Shown: positions 8,388 through 17,005 of the stretch, piece after piece
Layout of the letters: each line of letters begins with the position of its first letter
Position numbering within the stretch: the stretch's first letter is position 1
Source: JANOXC01 sp031418215
Lineage (GTDB): Bacteria > Bacteroidota > Bacteroidia > AKYH767-A > OLB10
DNA: 54,150 nucleotides
Direction: 5' to 3'
NCBI GenBank assembly: GCA_031418215.1
Contig: JANOXC010000132.1
Coordinates: 1 to 54,150, forward strand
Program-made: the position numbers and the translations under genes
Notes under the pieces: generated by a model
What the model saw: only the letters and a program-made list of their open reading frames with translations
Database searches by the model: none
Told to the model about the DNA's origin: nothing

Positions 8388-9779
8388 TCAATCTTTCATC
8401 ACTTTTCCCTTGATACAAATTCCGTTTTTGCTACGAATTTCATATATATATAACCCTTTTTCGAGTTGTCCAGTGTCAAATTTTGCAGTATTAATAAAAT
8501 TTATCTGTAACACTTTTCTTGCAGAAATATCGTAAAGGAACATTTCCGATCTTTCATTATTAATAAATACAACAGATAAATAGTCAGATACCGGATTCGG
8601 ATAGACATTTGATTTAGCTTGAGGAATTAGATTATTTTGCACTTCGGTAATTAAATAACAATTAAGTGAATCAATAGGCATAAAATTTACCAAGCCGAAG
8701 TTTATATTATCATAGCCATCATAAATGTGAGATGCTATAACAGATGAGTCCGAAGTACACCAATTATTATTTGAAATGCTTATATTGTTAATTGAAGTAT
8801 ACCTCAAATCGTATGTAGAATTGTTACAAATTCTATTGCAGTAAATGGTAGGTTGAATTGTACCTAACTCAATACCAATTGTATTATTTTCTATTACATT
8901 CTCTGTAATTATAGCATGACTATTTCCTGTAACAATACCTATAACATTATTTTTTATTTCACAATTCAGAATAGAATCAAATGGAGTAGCATTAATGCCA
9001 ACAATTGTATTTGAATCAATGACGCAGGAATTAATAACACAACCATATAATCCATTTGAAAAACCATATTGATTATTACTGATCCGACAGTTATTTAATA
9101 TTACATATTTCAAAAAATCAAATGCTGTTTGATTGAATTCAAATATACTATTAACTATTTTACCACCTCCACCATAAACAGCATTTTGACTATGTGAAAC
9201 ATAACAGTTATTTAGATACAAGTTTCCATAATTGTTGTATATTCCGTTGATTACATTATAAATAAATTGACAAGTGTCAGCTATTAAACAATTAGAATTA
9301 TATATACCAATATTATTATGTACAAACTTAGAATTTCTAACTCTAATTGAATCGGATAATGATGTTTGATTTCTTAAAACCCTGTCACCAAAATAGAAAT
9401 TACAAAAATCAAACTTGGATGTCAAATTAGCGGGAGGAGAACCATACAAAAAAATACCATTCCAGTCTGCAACACTGGAATTAACCAAGTTACTCGTAAA
9501 CGTAATTGAATCTGCTGCTGTTCCAATAGCAATTATCTCGGCCTGTCTTATTTGTAAAATAGTATGATAATCAAATTTTACTGTCACTCCTGGCTCTATA
9601 GTGAGTGTAACTCCTGGAAAAACCACTATCGTATCAGTTACTATATATGGGCTGTTAATTTTATGCCATGTAGTACTATTGTATATACCTCCACTTACAT
9701 TTGTTTGTGCGTGTATCCTTATGCAAAAAATTAAAAAGAAAGAAACAAAAAATCGAACTTTTGTATTTTTCTTAATCAT
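8388..9779 (-). CDS. Secreted right-handed beta-helix protein with T9SS type A sorting domain
   Basis: A 463-residue exported protein of unknown substrate. It has a Sec signal peptide (about residues 1-25, ending IRIHAQ), then a TLTIEPGVTVKF motif typical of parallel beta-helix surface proteins, and from ~110 to ~350 many short Asn/Ile-rich coils (NNIGIYNSN, NTIGIELG) matching the PbH1/NosD-like repeat. From ~385 the VYPNPVSDYLSV segment begins a T9SS type A C-terminal domain ending KGKVMKD, which directs outer-membrane crossing and surface attachment or release. The fold is shared by polysaccharide lyases and adhesins, but no catalytic residues can be assigned. It converges on murF with a 103-bp gap and has no strand-mates close enough to call an operon. 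Confidence 0.88.
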   Translation of the reverse strand: MIKKNTKVRFFVSFFLIFCIRIHAQTNVSGGIYNSTTWHKINSPYIVTDTIVVFPGVTLTIEPGVTVKFDYHTILQIRQAEIIAIGTAADSITFTSNLVNSSVADWNGIFLYGSPPANLTSKFDFCNFYFGDRVLRNQTSLSDSIRVRNSKFVHNNIGIYNSNCLIADTCQFIYNVINGIYNNYGNLYLNNCYVSHSQNAVYGGGGKIVNSIFEFNQTAFDFLKYVILNNCRISNNQYGFSNGLYGCVINSCVIDSNTIVGINATPFDSILNCEIKNNVIGIVTGNSHAIITENVIENNTIGIELGTIQPTIYCNRICNNSTYDLRYTSINNISISNNNWCTSDSSVIASHIYDGYDNINFGLVNFMPIDSLNCYLITEVQNNLIPQAKSNVYPNPVSDYLSVVFINNERSEMFLYDISARKVLQINFINTAKFDTGQLEKGLYIYEIRSKNGICIKGKVMKD

Positions 9780-9957
9780 TGCCTTTAGTTATAAAAACGA
9801 TTAGTAAAAAGTGAAATTATTTACTGTTAAGTATAATTAGTAATAATTTCATAAAGCTATGGTAAAAATTGATAAGAATTACCAGTCCTAAAGGCTTATC
9901 AAATAATAATTAAAGCTAGGAATCCTCCAACAAAACATTCTAAATATCCAGTACCTA

Positions 9958-11100
9958 CTACTCGCTTAATACACTACGCGAAATAACAATCTTCTGCACT
10001 TCAGAAGTGCCTTCATAGATCTGAGTTATCTTGGCATCACGCATCAGTCTTTCGACATGGAATTCTTTTACATAACCATATCCTCCATGCACCTGAACAG
10101 CTTCAACGGTTGTCTCCATCGCCACACGCGAAGAAAATAATTTTGCCATGCTGCTGGCCAATGAATAGTCAAGATGTTGGTCCTTCAACCAAGCTGCCTT
10201 GAGACATAATAATCTCGCCGCTTCAATCTCAGTTGCCATATCAGCCAGTTTAAATTGAATGGCCTGGTGTTGTGAAATTTCCTTTCCAAATGCTTTTCGT
10301 TGCTTAGAATATTTAAGTGCCAATTCATAAGCACCTGAAGCAATACCCAATGCCTGTGATGCAATGCCAATCCTTCCACCGGTTAATGTCTTCATGGCAA
10401 ACTTAAAACCAAATCCATCCTCACCAATGCGATTTGCTTTGGGTACTATTACATCTGTAAACATTAACGAATGCGTATCAGATCCTCTTATTCCTAATTT
10501 ATTCTCTTTCAATCCAACAGTAAATCCTTTCATGCCTTTTTCAACAATAAGGCAATTAATACCTTTATGTCCTTTTGCAACATCTGTTTGTGCCATTACT
10601 AAATAGTATTCCGCTGAACTCCCGTTTGTAATCCAGTTTTTCGTACCATTTAGTATGTAATGATCACCCGCATCAATAGCTGTTGTCCGTTGAGAAGTTG
10701 CATCTGATCCCGCTTCAGGTTCAGATAAACAAAATGCACCAATCACTTTTCCTGTAGCTAATGGGATAAGATATTTCTGTTTCTGTTCCTCATTAGCAAA
10801 CTGCTCAAGGCCCCAGCACACCAATGAATTATTTACTGACATAATCACTGAACAGGAAGCATCAACTTTAGAAATTTCTTCCATCGCCAAAACATAACTA
10901 ATGGTATCCATCCCCCCTCCTCCGTACTTTGGATCTACCATCATTCCAAGAAAACCAAGTTCCCCCATTTTCTTTACTTGTTCAGCAGGAAACTTCTGGT
11001 GCTCATCGCGTTCAATTACACCGGGCAGCAAGTCATTTTTTGCAAAATCACGGGCGGCTTTTTGAATCATTAAATGTTCTTCTGATAGCTCAAACAACAT
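9958..11100 (-). CDS. Acyl-CoA dehydrogenase (short/medium-chain type)
   Basis: FAD-dependent enzyme oxidising acyl-CoA to trans-2-enoyl-CoA, passing electrons to ETF; cytoplasmic. The 380-residue length is standard. Signatures: FCLSEPEAGSDA (FAD/substrate loop), NGTKNWITNG, GGRIGIASQALGIA, KQRKAFGKEISQHQAIQFKLADMA, and near the C-terminus VHGGYGYVKEFHVERLMRDAKITQIYEGTSE in which the YEG glutamate is the usual catalytic base of the butyryl/short-chain branch. Chain-length preference cannot be fixed by eye. It is monocistronic here, with its own -7 box 26 bp upstream of the ATG, and there are no other beta-oxidation genes nearby. Confidence 0.95.
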   Translation of the reverse strand: MLFELSEEHLMIQKAARDFAKNDLLPGVIERDEHQKFPAEQVKKMGELGFLGMMVDPKYGGGGMDTISYVLAMEEISKVDASCSVIMSVNNSLVCWGLEQFANEEQKQKYLIPLATGKVIGAFCLSEPEAGSDATSQRTTAIDAGDHYILNGTKNWITNGSSAEYYLVMAQTDVAKGHKGINCLIVEKGMKGFTVGLKENKLGIRGSDTHSLMFTDVIVPKANRIGEDGFGFKFAMKTLTGGRIGIASQALGIASGAYELALKYSKQRKAFGKEISQHQAIQFKLADMATEIEAARLLCLKAAWLKDQHLDYSLASSMAKLFSSRVAMETTVEAVQVHGGYGYVKEFHVERLMRDAKITQIYEGTSEVQKIVISRSVLSE

Positions 11101-11126
11101 AACATTAAATTTTAATCATGAATTCC

Positions 11127-11160
11127 CAAAACTAATGGTTTTAGCTGTTTGCTGCATCAA
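11127..11160 (-). promoter_or_regulatory. Bacteroidota-type promoter for the acyl-CoA dehydrogenase gene
   Basis: On the minus strand, TAGTTTTG (11134-11127) matches the -7 box TAnnTTTG exactly. A TTG (11160-11158) lies 23 bp further upstream as a possible -33 element. The predicted leader is about 20-25 nt. Confidence 0.55.
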
Positions 11161-11382
11161 TTTTAAAAAAAAGCTCGAAGTTATTTGACGAATATCAAAA
11201 CAAGCGGTCTTTTGAAATTTTTCATCGTAACTACCTCTTTATGAACAATGTATAACATCTGCAAAATCCATTGCTAAATAAATATTAGTTTTTAAAGTGC
11301 TTTGACTGTCGATATATACTTGCCGACCAATTGTATTCTTGTTGACTACACTAACAGGTTGCAAAAAAACAATAACACGAAA

Positions 11383-14300
11383 CTATTCCCCGGTTTTTAC
11401 AAGGCGGTATGATTTCTTTAATCCTTCGGCATCAACCCGCAATATATATATACCGGCCGGTAAACTATTTTCAAGTTGGTAACTTCCATTACTAAAATCC
11501 ATTTTACCTGACTGAAGCAATCTTCCACTCATATCAATTATATCAAAGTAAACAGCTTCTGACGCCGAACCGGTATTTTCAATTGTAAAATATGCTGAAG
11601 AAGGATTTGGGTATATATATAAATTTAAAACTTCCGTGTATTTAACATGGTCATAAACTGTTGCTACTCTGTTTAAACATGTATTAACTGTTACTACAGA
11701 AGTTGAAGAAGTTGCAGTACATCCCATTGCATTCGCAACCCTGACCCTGTAACTACCTGAAGTTTTTGCAACATATTTAATCATTGTGGCTCCTGAAATA
11801 TTAGCACCACTTTTTTGCCATTGATAGCTATAGCCTGTTCCGCTGTTAGCTGTAAAAGTAACGCTGTCGCCATTGCAAAAAGTTTTGGATCCACTGGCTG
11901 TAACAGTTGCTGTAACAGCAGTAACCGGAACAGCCACGGCAGATGATGTTTTGCTGCATCCACTCTGATTATATACTATTACTCTATAGGAACCTTTGGA
12001 ATTTGTTTGGTAAACTTGTCCTTGGATTCCATTAATATTAATCGAATTTTTCTGCCATTGATAGGTAAAGTTTGTTCCAATGTTAGCAGTCAAAGTCACC
12101 AACGTATCCTGACAAACATCAAATTGATTGGAAACGATAATACTAGCAGTAGGTGTTGATGCCACCGTGAGCATACAGGCTGCCGATGTTGATGTGCATC
12201 CGAGGCTGCTAGTACCCCGAACGCTGTAGTTCCCTGAACTACCGGCAGAATAAATATTTGTAATCGCACCAGAAATCATGCTAGTACCTTTATACCATTG
12301 GTATGATACGACGCCAATAGCATTCGCTGTAATTATCTGTCTCATACCACTACATATTACTACTGCTCCTAGAGGAGAAATGGTAACAACAGGACCGGGA
12401 TCGAAAGTTATCTGGTATGGATTGCTTACGCGTGAACAACCACTTGAATTCGTCACGGTAACCAAATATCCTCCCGATTGAGTTACATTGATAGTAGTTG
12501 TAGTTTGACCTGTTGACCAATGGTAATTGGTTCCACCTGAAATGCTCAAAGCAATACTAGTCCCTTGACAAGCCTGTGTTTGAAGGCTAGTAATGATAGC
12601 AGTTGGGCTAGTCAATTTGGTAAAGACAAATGGCAAAGAAGATCCCACACAGCCAACTCCGTCAGTAACAGTCACAGTAAACGTACCGCCTACACTAGTA
12701 TAAATAGAAGGAGAAGTGGCTCCGGTAGACCATAAAAAAGAATTTCCAGTTGAAGCCGTCAGTAATATTGAATCTCCATCGCAAAAATTTGTTTTCGATG
12801 ATAATATAGTTGGCGTAATGCCAGTACCCATTGTAATAGTTAAAGGATTGGACGTTCCTATACAACCGGCACTATCGGTAACCATTATAGTAAATGTTCC
12901 TGGAGCGTTAACATATATAGATTGTGTAGTGCTACCGTTCGACCACAAGTAAGAAATACCTTGAGAAGACAAAAGCAATACAGAATCTCCAGAACATAAA
13001 GTTGATCGAGACGAAAAGATAAATGGAATTACAGGAGTATTAATTGCAACTGTAAATGGATCTGAAGCAGCCTTGCAACCCAAACTATCAGTTACTGTCA
13101 CTGTAAAAATTCCATCATTTATTGTATTTATTGATTGTGTAGTAGCACCTGTGGACCATAAATATAAATAAGCATTGGAAGCAGAAAGTGTCCATGAGCC
13201 CCCTGGACAAAAGCTATTACTTGACGAAACAATTGAAGGTGTCTGGGGCGTATTCCTTGTTACAATAAGCTGATTGGATGTTGCCTTACAACCATTAGCA
13301 TCTGTCACTGTTAAGGTAAAACTTCCGGAATTTTTAGTATAAATATTTTGCGTTGTATTCCCTGTTGACCACAAAAAAGAATTGCCGTAGGATGCAGACA
13401 ACAACAAAGAATCACCATTGCAAAAACTTGTGGATGTTGAATTAATGGAAGGTATTAAAGCTGTATTTTTTGTTACGGCTAAGGGCATCGATGTTGCCAT
13501 ACAACCATTAGCATCTGTAACAGTTAAAGTAAAACTCGCGGAGCTCTTAGCATAAATACTCTGTGTTGTATTCCCTGTTGACCACAAAAATGAATTGCCG
13601 TAAGATGCAGACAACAACAAAGAATCACCATTGCAAAAACTTGTGGATGTCGAATTAATGGAAGGTATTACGGCTGTATTTTTTGTTATAGCTAAGGGCA
13701 TCGATGTTGCCTTACAACCATTAGCATCTGTAACAGTTAAAGTAAAACTCGCGGAGCTCTTAGCATAAATACTCTGTGTTGTATTCCCTGTTGACCACAA
13801 AAATGAATTGCCGTAGGATGCAGACAACAACAATGAATCTCCATTGCAAAAACTTGTGGATATTGAATTAATTGTAGGTATTACAGCGGTATTTTTTGTA
13901 ATGTTGACCGGAGCAGAAACGGCAGTGCAACCAAGTGCGTCAGATACTGTGACAGAATAGGTTCCAGAAGTTGAAACATTGATACCATTCGTTGTTTGCC
14001 CTGTGCTCCATAAGTAAGCTGTTGCCCCAATGGTAGTAGATAATAAGAGGCTTCCTCCATCACAAAAGCTTAATTGACCGCCGGGGCTAGTTATTACTGG
14101 GGTTACCGATGAACCAGCAGAAATAACCAAGGTGTTACTTGTTATTGTGATACTATTTGCATCTGTCATCCTTAAAAAATACTGCCCAGGCTGACCGGCA
14201 TTATACTTATTTGTTGTTGCGCCATTGATAGGATTACCGTTATAATACCATTGAAAACTTTGGCTTGATTTATTGCAAGTCAATTTCACTACACTAGTAC

Positions 14301-15765
14301 CACAAAAAGAAGAATGGTCACCTGCAATGGTTAAGACATTACCAATTGGAAAATTATAAAAACTAAATGCTCCCAGCCCATCACTATTGGTTAACCACGG
14401 ACCATCATAATTCTCAACAGTTGAATTATAATATTGATTTGGAAGATAATCAATCAGTGATGCGTTACTTGAAGCAGATAACGTTAATTTAATTGTATTA
14501 TTGACTGCCACTCCCGAAAGCACATTAAGAGTATTATTAAAATAAAAATAATCTTCTAAAATATGTCCATTCTCCGGTGCTGGCCAACTAACAGGTTGGC
14601 TAAATACTAATGATAGTTCAGTGTTTGATTGGTTTGTGAAGGATATAGATACAATATCCGGAGGATCAGTGGTTACAGGTTGTGATTTTCCATAAAACTC
14701 CCTCGTAACTTGCCTGTATAAATTACCGGCCAATGCCTGATAACCCTGCACATTAAAGTGACATCCATCAAAACCGGATATTCCAACTGATGACATTGTA
14801 ATAACATCATTATAAATATGGGAAAGGCTTCTCAGCTCCTCTCTAACTTGCGAATGTTGCGGCAAACCATCAATGCAACCGGGATGCGTTTGTATTACAA
14901 ATATTTTTTTATAACCAGTGTAATGGTTCAACCAAGCAGCCCGAAGTTGATCAAACCTATCTGTATACACCGGTGCATCCGATACTCCTCCATCACTTTC
15001 TCCCTGGTACCAGAATATTGCTTTTATAGATTGGTCTACTTTTGCCTTTTGAGCCCTATAAAGTAAACGACCATAATAGGAGCTAAGATTTAGTGGGTTC
15101 GCCGATGGAAGATGATTATAAATTTCTGTTCCGGGCCTTGCTCCATTGATAACACAGATCGGAACATTTAAACTATCCGCAAGCATTTTTGCCAATCGGA
15201 TACCCCAAACACCAATGGAATAAGCTACTCCACCGGGGCTTGCCACACCAAGTCCCCAGGATGTATCGGCCTGTGCTGTAGCCACCGTAGTAGTTGGATT
15301 ACCAAATGAACGAACCCAAAAATAGGGAGCATCAGTACCCCCGTTTAATGCATTAGCCGTTGCATTGGACTGACCATTTATTAAAAAAACATCACCGCAA
15401 ACTACGCTATCCGCCGTCAAAACCTTTACTGTTGAATTGTTGTCGTAGAGGTAAACACGGAAATTATACCAACTCTTTTTTGCTTTAATTCTATAATTCT
15501 TAGTGAATGAGGCACTATTGTTACCTATGAAATTCAAATTAAGAACTGTAGAATCTGCAAGTACATTATCCTTATGAAATGTAAAAATAATTTTTGTCCA
15601 TTGCGAGACGGCAACCTCTCCAATTAAAGCCACGGAAGCAGAATCATCCGAAGCACGGGGAAATAACTGTAGCCTGGAGGGTGAGTTACTAAAAACCACC
15701 TGTGCTTCTGAATGGAATGACCACAAAAGCACTGTGCAAAAAAGAAATCTCAAAATACCCTTCAT
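11383..15765 (-). CDS. Giant secreted SASA/SGNH carbohydrate esterase with Ig-like repeat array and T9SS sorting domain
   Basis: A 1460-residue exported protein. The ATG at 15765 is preferred to the TTG codon just before it. A signal peptide ends near SEAQ (residue ~22). Residues ~90-360 form a sialate O-acetylesterase-like (SASA, SGNH fold) domain with the catalytic-serine motif NGQSN, the FWYQGESD block and the DGCHF motif carrying the probable Asp/His pair; such enzymes remove acetyl groups from sugars. A domain with an Ig-like/SwmA flavour follows to ~485. Then come about twelve ~70-80-residue Ig-like modules, each with a Cys near its start and a WSTG or YQWxK core, three of them nearly identical. 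A T9SS type A domain starts at LNLYIYPNPSSAYF and ends LVKTGE. Substrate is unknown; glycan deacetylation at the cell surface is inference. Confidence 0.88.
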   Translation of the reverse strand: MKGILRFLFCTVLLWSFHSEAQVVFSNSPSRLQLFPRASDDSASVALIGEVAVSQWTKIIFTFHKDNVLADSTVLNLNFIGNNSASFTKNYRIKAKKSWYNFRVYLYDNNSTVKVLTADSVVCGDVFLINGQSNATANALNGGTDAPYFWVRSFGNPTTTVATAQADTSWGLGVASPGGVAYSIGVWGIRLAKMLADSLNVPICVINGARPGTEIYNHLPSANPLNLSSYYGRLLYRAQKAKVDQSIKAIFWYQGESDGGVSDAPVYTDRFDQLRAAWLNHYTGYKKIFVIQTHPGCIDGLPQHSQVREELRSLSHIYNDVITMSSVGISGFDGCHFNVQGYQALAGNLYRQVTREFYGKSQPVTTDPPDIVSISFTNQSNTELSLVFSQPVSWPAPENGHILEDYFYFNNTLNVLSGVAVNNTIKLTLSASSNASLIDYLPNQYYNSTVENYDGPWLTNSDGLGAFSFYNFPIGNVLTIAGDHSSFCGTSVVKLTCNKSSQSFQWYYNGNPINGATTNKYNAGQPGQYFLRMTDANSITITSNTLVISAGSSVTPVITSPGGQLSFCDGGSLLLSTTIGATAYLWSTGQTTNGINVSTSGTYSVTVSDALGCTAVSAPVNITKNTAVIPTINSISTSFCNGDSLLLSASYGNSFLWSTGNTTQSIYAKSSASFTLTVTDANGCKATSMPLAITKNTAVIPSINSTSTSFCNGDSLLLSASYGNSFLWSTGNTTQSIYAKSSASFTLTVTDANGCMATSMPLAVTKNTALIPSINSTSTSFCNGDSLLLSASYGNSFLWSTGNTTQNIYTKNSGSFTLTVTDANGCKATSNQLIVTRNTPQTPSIVSSSNSFCPGGSWTLSASNAYLYLWSTGATTQSINTINDGIFTVTVTDSLGCKAASDPFTVAINTPVIPFIFSSRSTLCSGDSVLLLSSQGISYLWSNGSTTQSIYVNAPGTFTIMVTDSAGCIGTSNPLTITMGTGITPTILSSKTNFCDGDSILLTASTGNSFLWSTGATSPSIYTSVGGTFTVTVTDGVGCVGSSLPFVFTKLTSPTAIITSLQTQACQGTSIALSISGGTNYHWSTGQTTTTINVTQSGGYLVTVTNSSGCSRVSNPYQITFDPGPVVTISPLGAVVICSGMRQIITANAIGVVSYQWYKGTSMISGAITNIYSAGSSGNYSVRGTSSLGCTSTSAACMLTVASTPTASIIVSNQFDVCQDTLVTLTANIGTNFTYQWQKNSININGIQGQVYQTNSKGSYRVIVYNQSGCSKTSSAVAVPVTAVTATVTASGSKTFCNGDSVTFTANSGTGYSYQWQKSGANISGATMIKYVAKTSGSYRVRVANAMGCTATSSTSVVTVNTCLNRVATVYDHVKYTEVLNLYIYPNPSSAYFTIENTGSASEAVYFDIIDMSGRLLQSGKMDFSNGSYQLENSLPAGIYILRVDAEGLKKSYRLVKTGE
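13278..13902 (-). repeat. Three tandem 213-bp repeat units inside the esterase/adhesin gene
   Basis: Units begin at 13278, 13491 and 13704 (spacing exactly 213 bp, 71 codons). The marker CAAAAACTTG recurs at 13421, 13634 and 13847. The second and third units differ at only about four positions over their first ~150 bp and then diverge toward the end of unit three. Each unit encodes one Ig-like module containing SFCNGDSLLLSASYGN. Flanking modules share the plan but not the near-identity, so these three arose by recent in-frame duplication or gene conversion. Confidence 0.93.
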
Positions 15766-15803
15766 CAATTAAAAGGTGCTTGCAAAATGACCATCGTATT
15801 CGT

Positions 15804-15837
15804 CAAATTTACTATAGAGTACTCTGCTTTTGCACAA
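15804..15837 (-). promoter_or_regulatory. Bacteroidota-type promoter for the SASA esterase gene
   Basis: Minus-strand TAAATTTG (15811-15804) is a perfect TAnnTTTG -7 box, with TTG (15837-15835) 23 bp upstream, the same spacing as at the acyl-CoA dehydrogenase promoter. The box ends 38 bp before the ATG at 15765. Confidence 0.55.
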
Positions 15838-15924
15838 CTATTCAACGGTTTTTGGCTAACGTCAATATTAGTAGGGCAAACCCTAGGTTATTAGTGATTA
15901 AGAAAGGCTAAAAATTATCAATTG

Positions 15925-16980
15925 TTAGTCCTTTTCCCCACTGTATTTTCTCCATTTTTCAATAACATTTTTCATGTCTTCCGGCAATGGGGATTCAAAC
16001 CGCATAAACTCATGTGAAAACGGATGCATAAATCCAATTGTATAAGCGTGAAGTGCCTGCCGAGGCATCATGGCAAAACAATTCTCAACGAACTGCCTGT
16101 ACTTTGTAAAAACGGTGCCTTTTAATATCTTATCTCCACCATAAGTTTCATCACTAAACAAAGGATGACCAATATGTTTCATGTGTACCCTGATCTGATG
16201 TGTCCTTCCTGTTTCCAATTTACACTCCACTAGCGTGACGTAACCAAAACGCTCCAAAACTTTATAATGAGTAACTGCATGCTTGCCATGACTCCCATCA
16301 GGAAAAACATCCATTACTTTTCTATTCTTTAAACTTCTCCCAACATGCGCATCAATGGTTCCTTCGTCATCCTTTAAATCACCCCATACAAGCGCTTTAT
16401 ACAATCTGTTAATTGAACGGTCAAAAAACTGTTTCGCCAAATGCGACATCGCAACTTCATTCTTTGCAATTACCATTAATCCGGAAGTGTTTTTATCAAT
16501 CCTGTGAACCAAACCAGGCCTTATTGAATCCGCAGCAATCGGCTTGCCATCAAGGTTCGGATACATGTGATGAACCATTGCATTTACCAACGTACCTCTG
16601 TAATTACCATATGCAGGATGAACCACCAATCCCGCCGACTTATCAATAATAATTAGGTGATCATCTTCGTAAACAATATTCAACGGTATTTTATCAGGAT
16701 AAAGTTCTATTTCCCGAGGAGGAAAAGAAAGTACAATGGAAACAACATCATGTGGCTTAACTTTATAACTTGCCTTAACCGGTTTATCATTTACCAATAT
16801 CGAACCTGCCTCAGCTGCATTCTGAATCCGGTTTCGTGAAGTATTTTGCAGACGGGAAAACAAAAACTTATCAATGCGGAGGAGACTTTGCCCTTTGTCA
16901 ACTGTCAAACGATGATGCTCATACAACTCTTCTTGTTCACCTAAATCCAACTCATTCAAATCAGCTTCTTCTTTTATCAT
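15925..16980 (-). CDS. rluD: 23S rRNA pseudouridine synthase RluD family
   Basis: Isomerises specific uridines to pseudouridine in 23S rRNA (helix 69 for RluD). The 351-residue protein has an acidic N-terminal extension (~25 residues), an S4 RNA-binding domain (~30-85, LLRIDKFLFSRL), and the catalytic RluA/RluD domain with HRIDKNTSGLMV, in which Asp162 is the nucleophile, plus the LVECKLETGRTHQIRVH block. RluD is chosen over RluC because of family look and position; site specificity is inferred. It is the last gene of the minus-strand run rdgB-ddl-PASTA-T9SS protein-rluD and starts 25 bp after the preceding stop. Confidence 0.92.
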   Translation of the reverse strand: MIKEEADLNELDLGEQEELYEHHRLTVDKGQSLLRIDKFLFSRLQNTSRNRIQNAAEAGSILVNDKPVKASYKVKPHDVVSIVLSFPPREIELYPDKIPLNIVYEDDHLIIIDKSAGLVVHPAYGNYRGTLVNAMVHHMYPNLDGKPIAADSIRPGLVHRIDKNTSGLMVIAKNEVAMSHLAKQFFDRSINRLYKALVWGDLKDDEGTIDAHVGRSLKNRKVMDVFPDGSHGKHAVTHYKVLERFGYVTLVECKLETGRTHQIRVHMKHIGHPLFSDETYGGDKILKGTVFTKYRQFVENCFAMMPRQALHAYTIGFMHPFSHEFMRFESPLPEDMKNVIEKWRKYSGEKD

Positions 16981-17005
16981 CAGTGGCTTATATATAATGT
17001 AATTT

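Noticed and set aside
13278..13902. Tandem 213-bp units as a CRISPR or other non-coding array
   Set aside because: Units are in-frame coding repeats within one ORF, too long and without spacers.
8388..15765. Phage or mobile-element origin for the large repetitive secreted genes
   Set aside because: No integrase, transposase, direct-repeat ends or tRNA insertion site was found; the proteins have ordinary T9SS signals.
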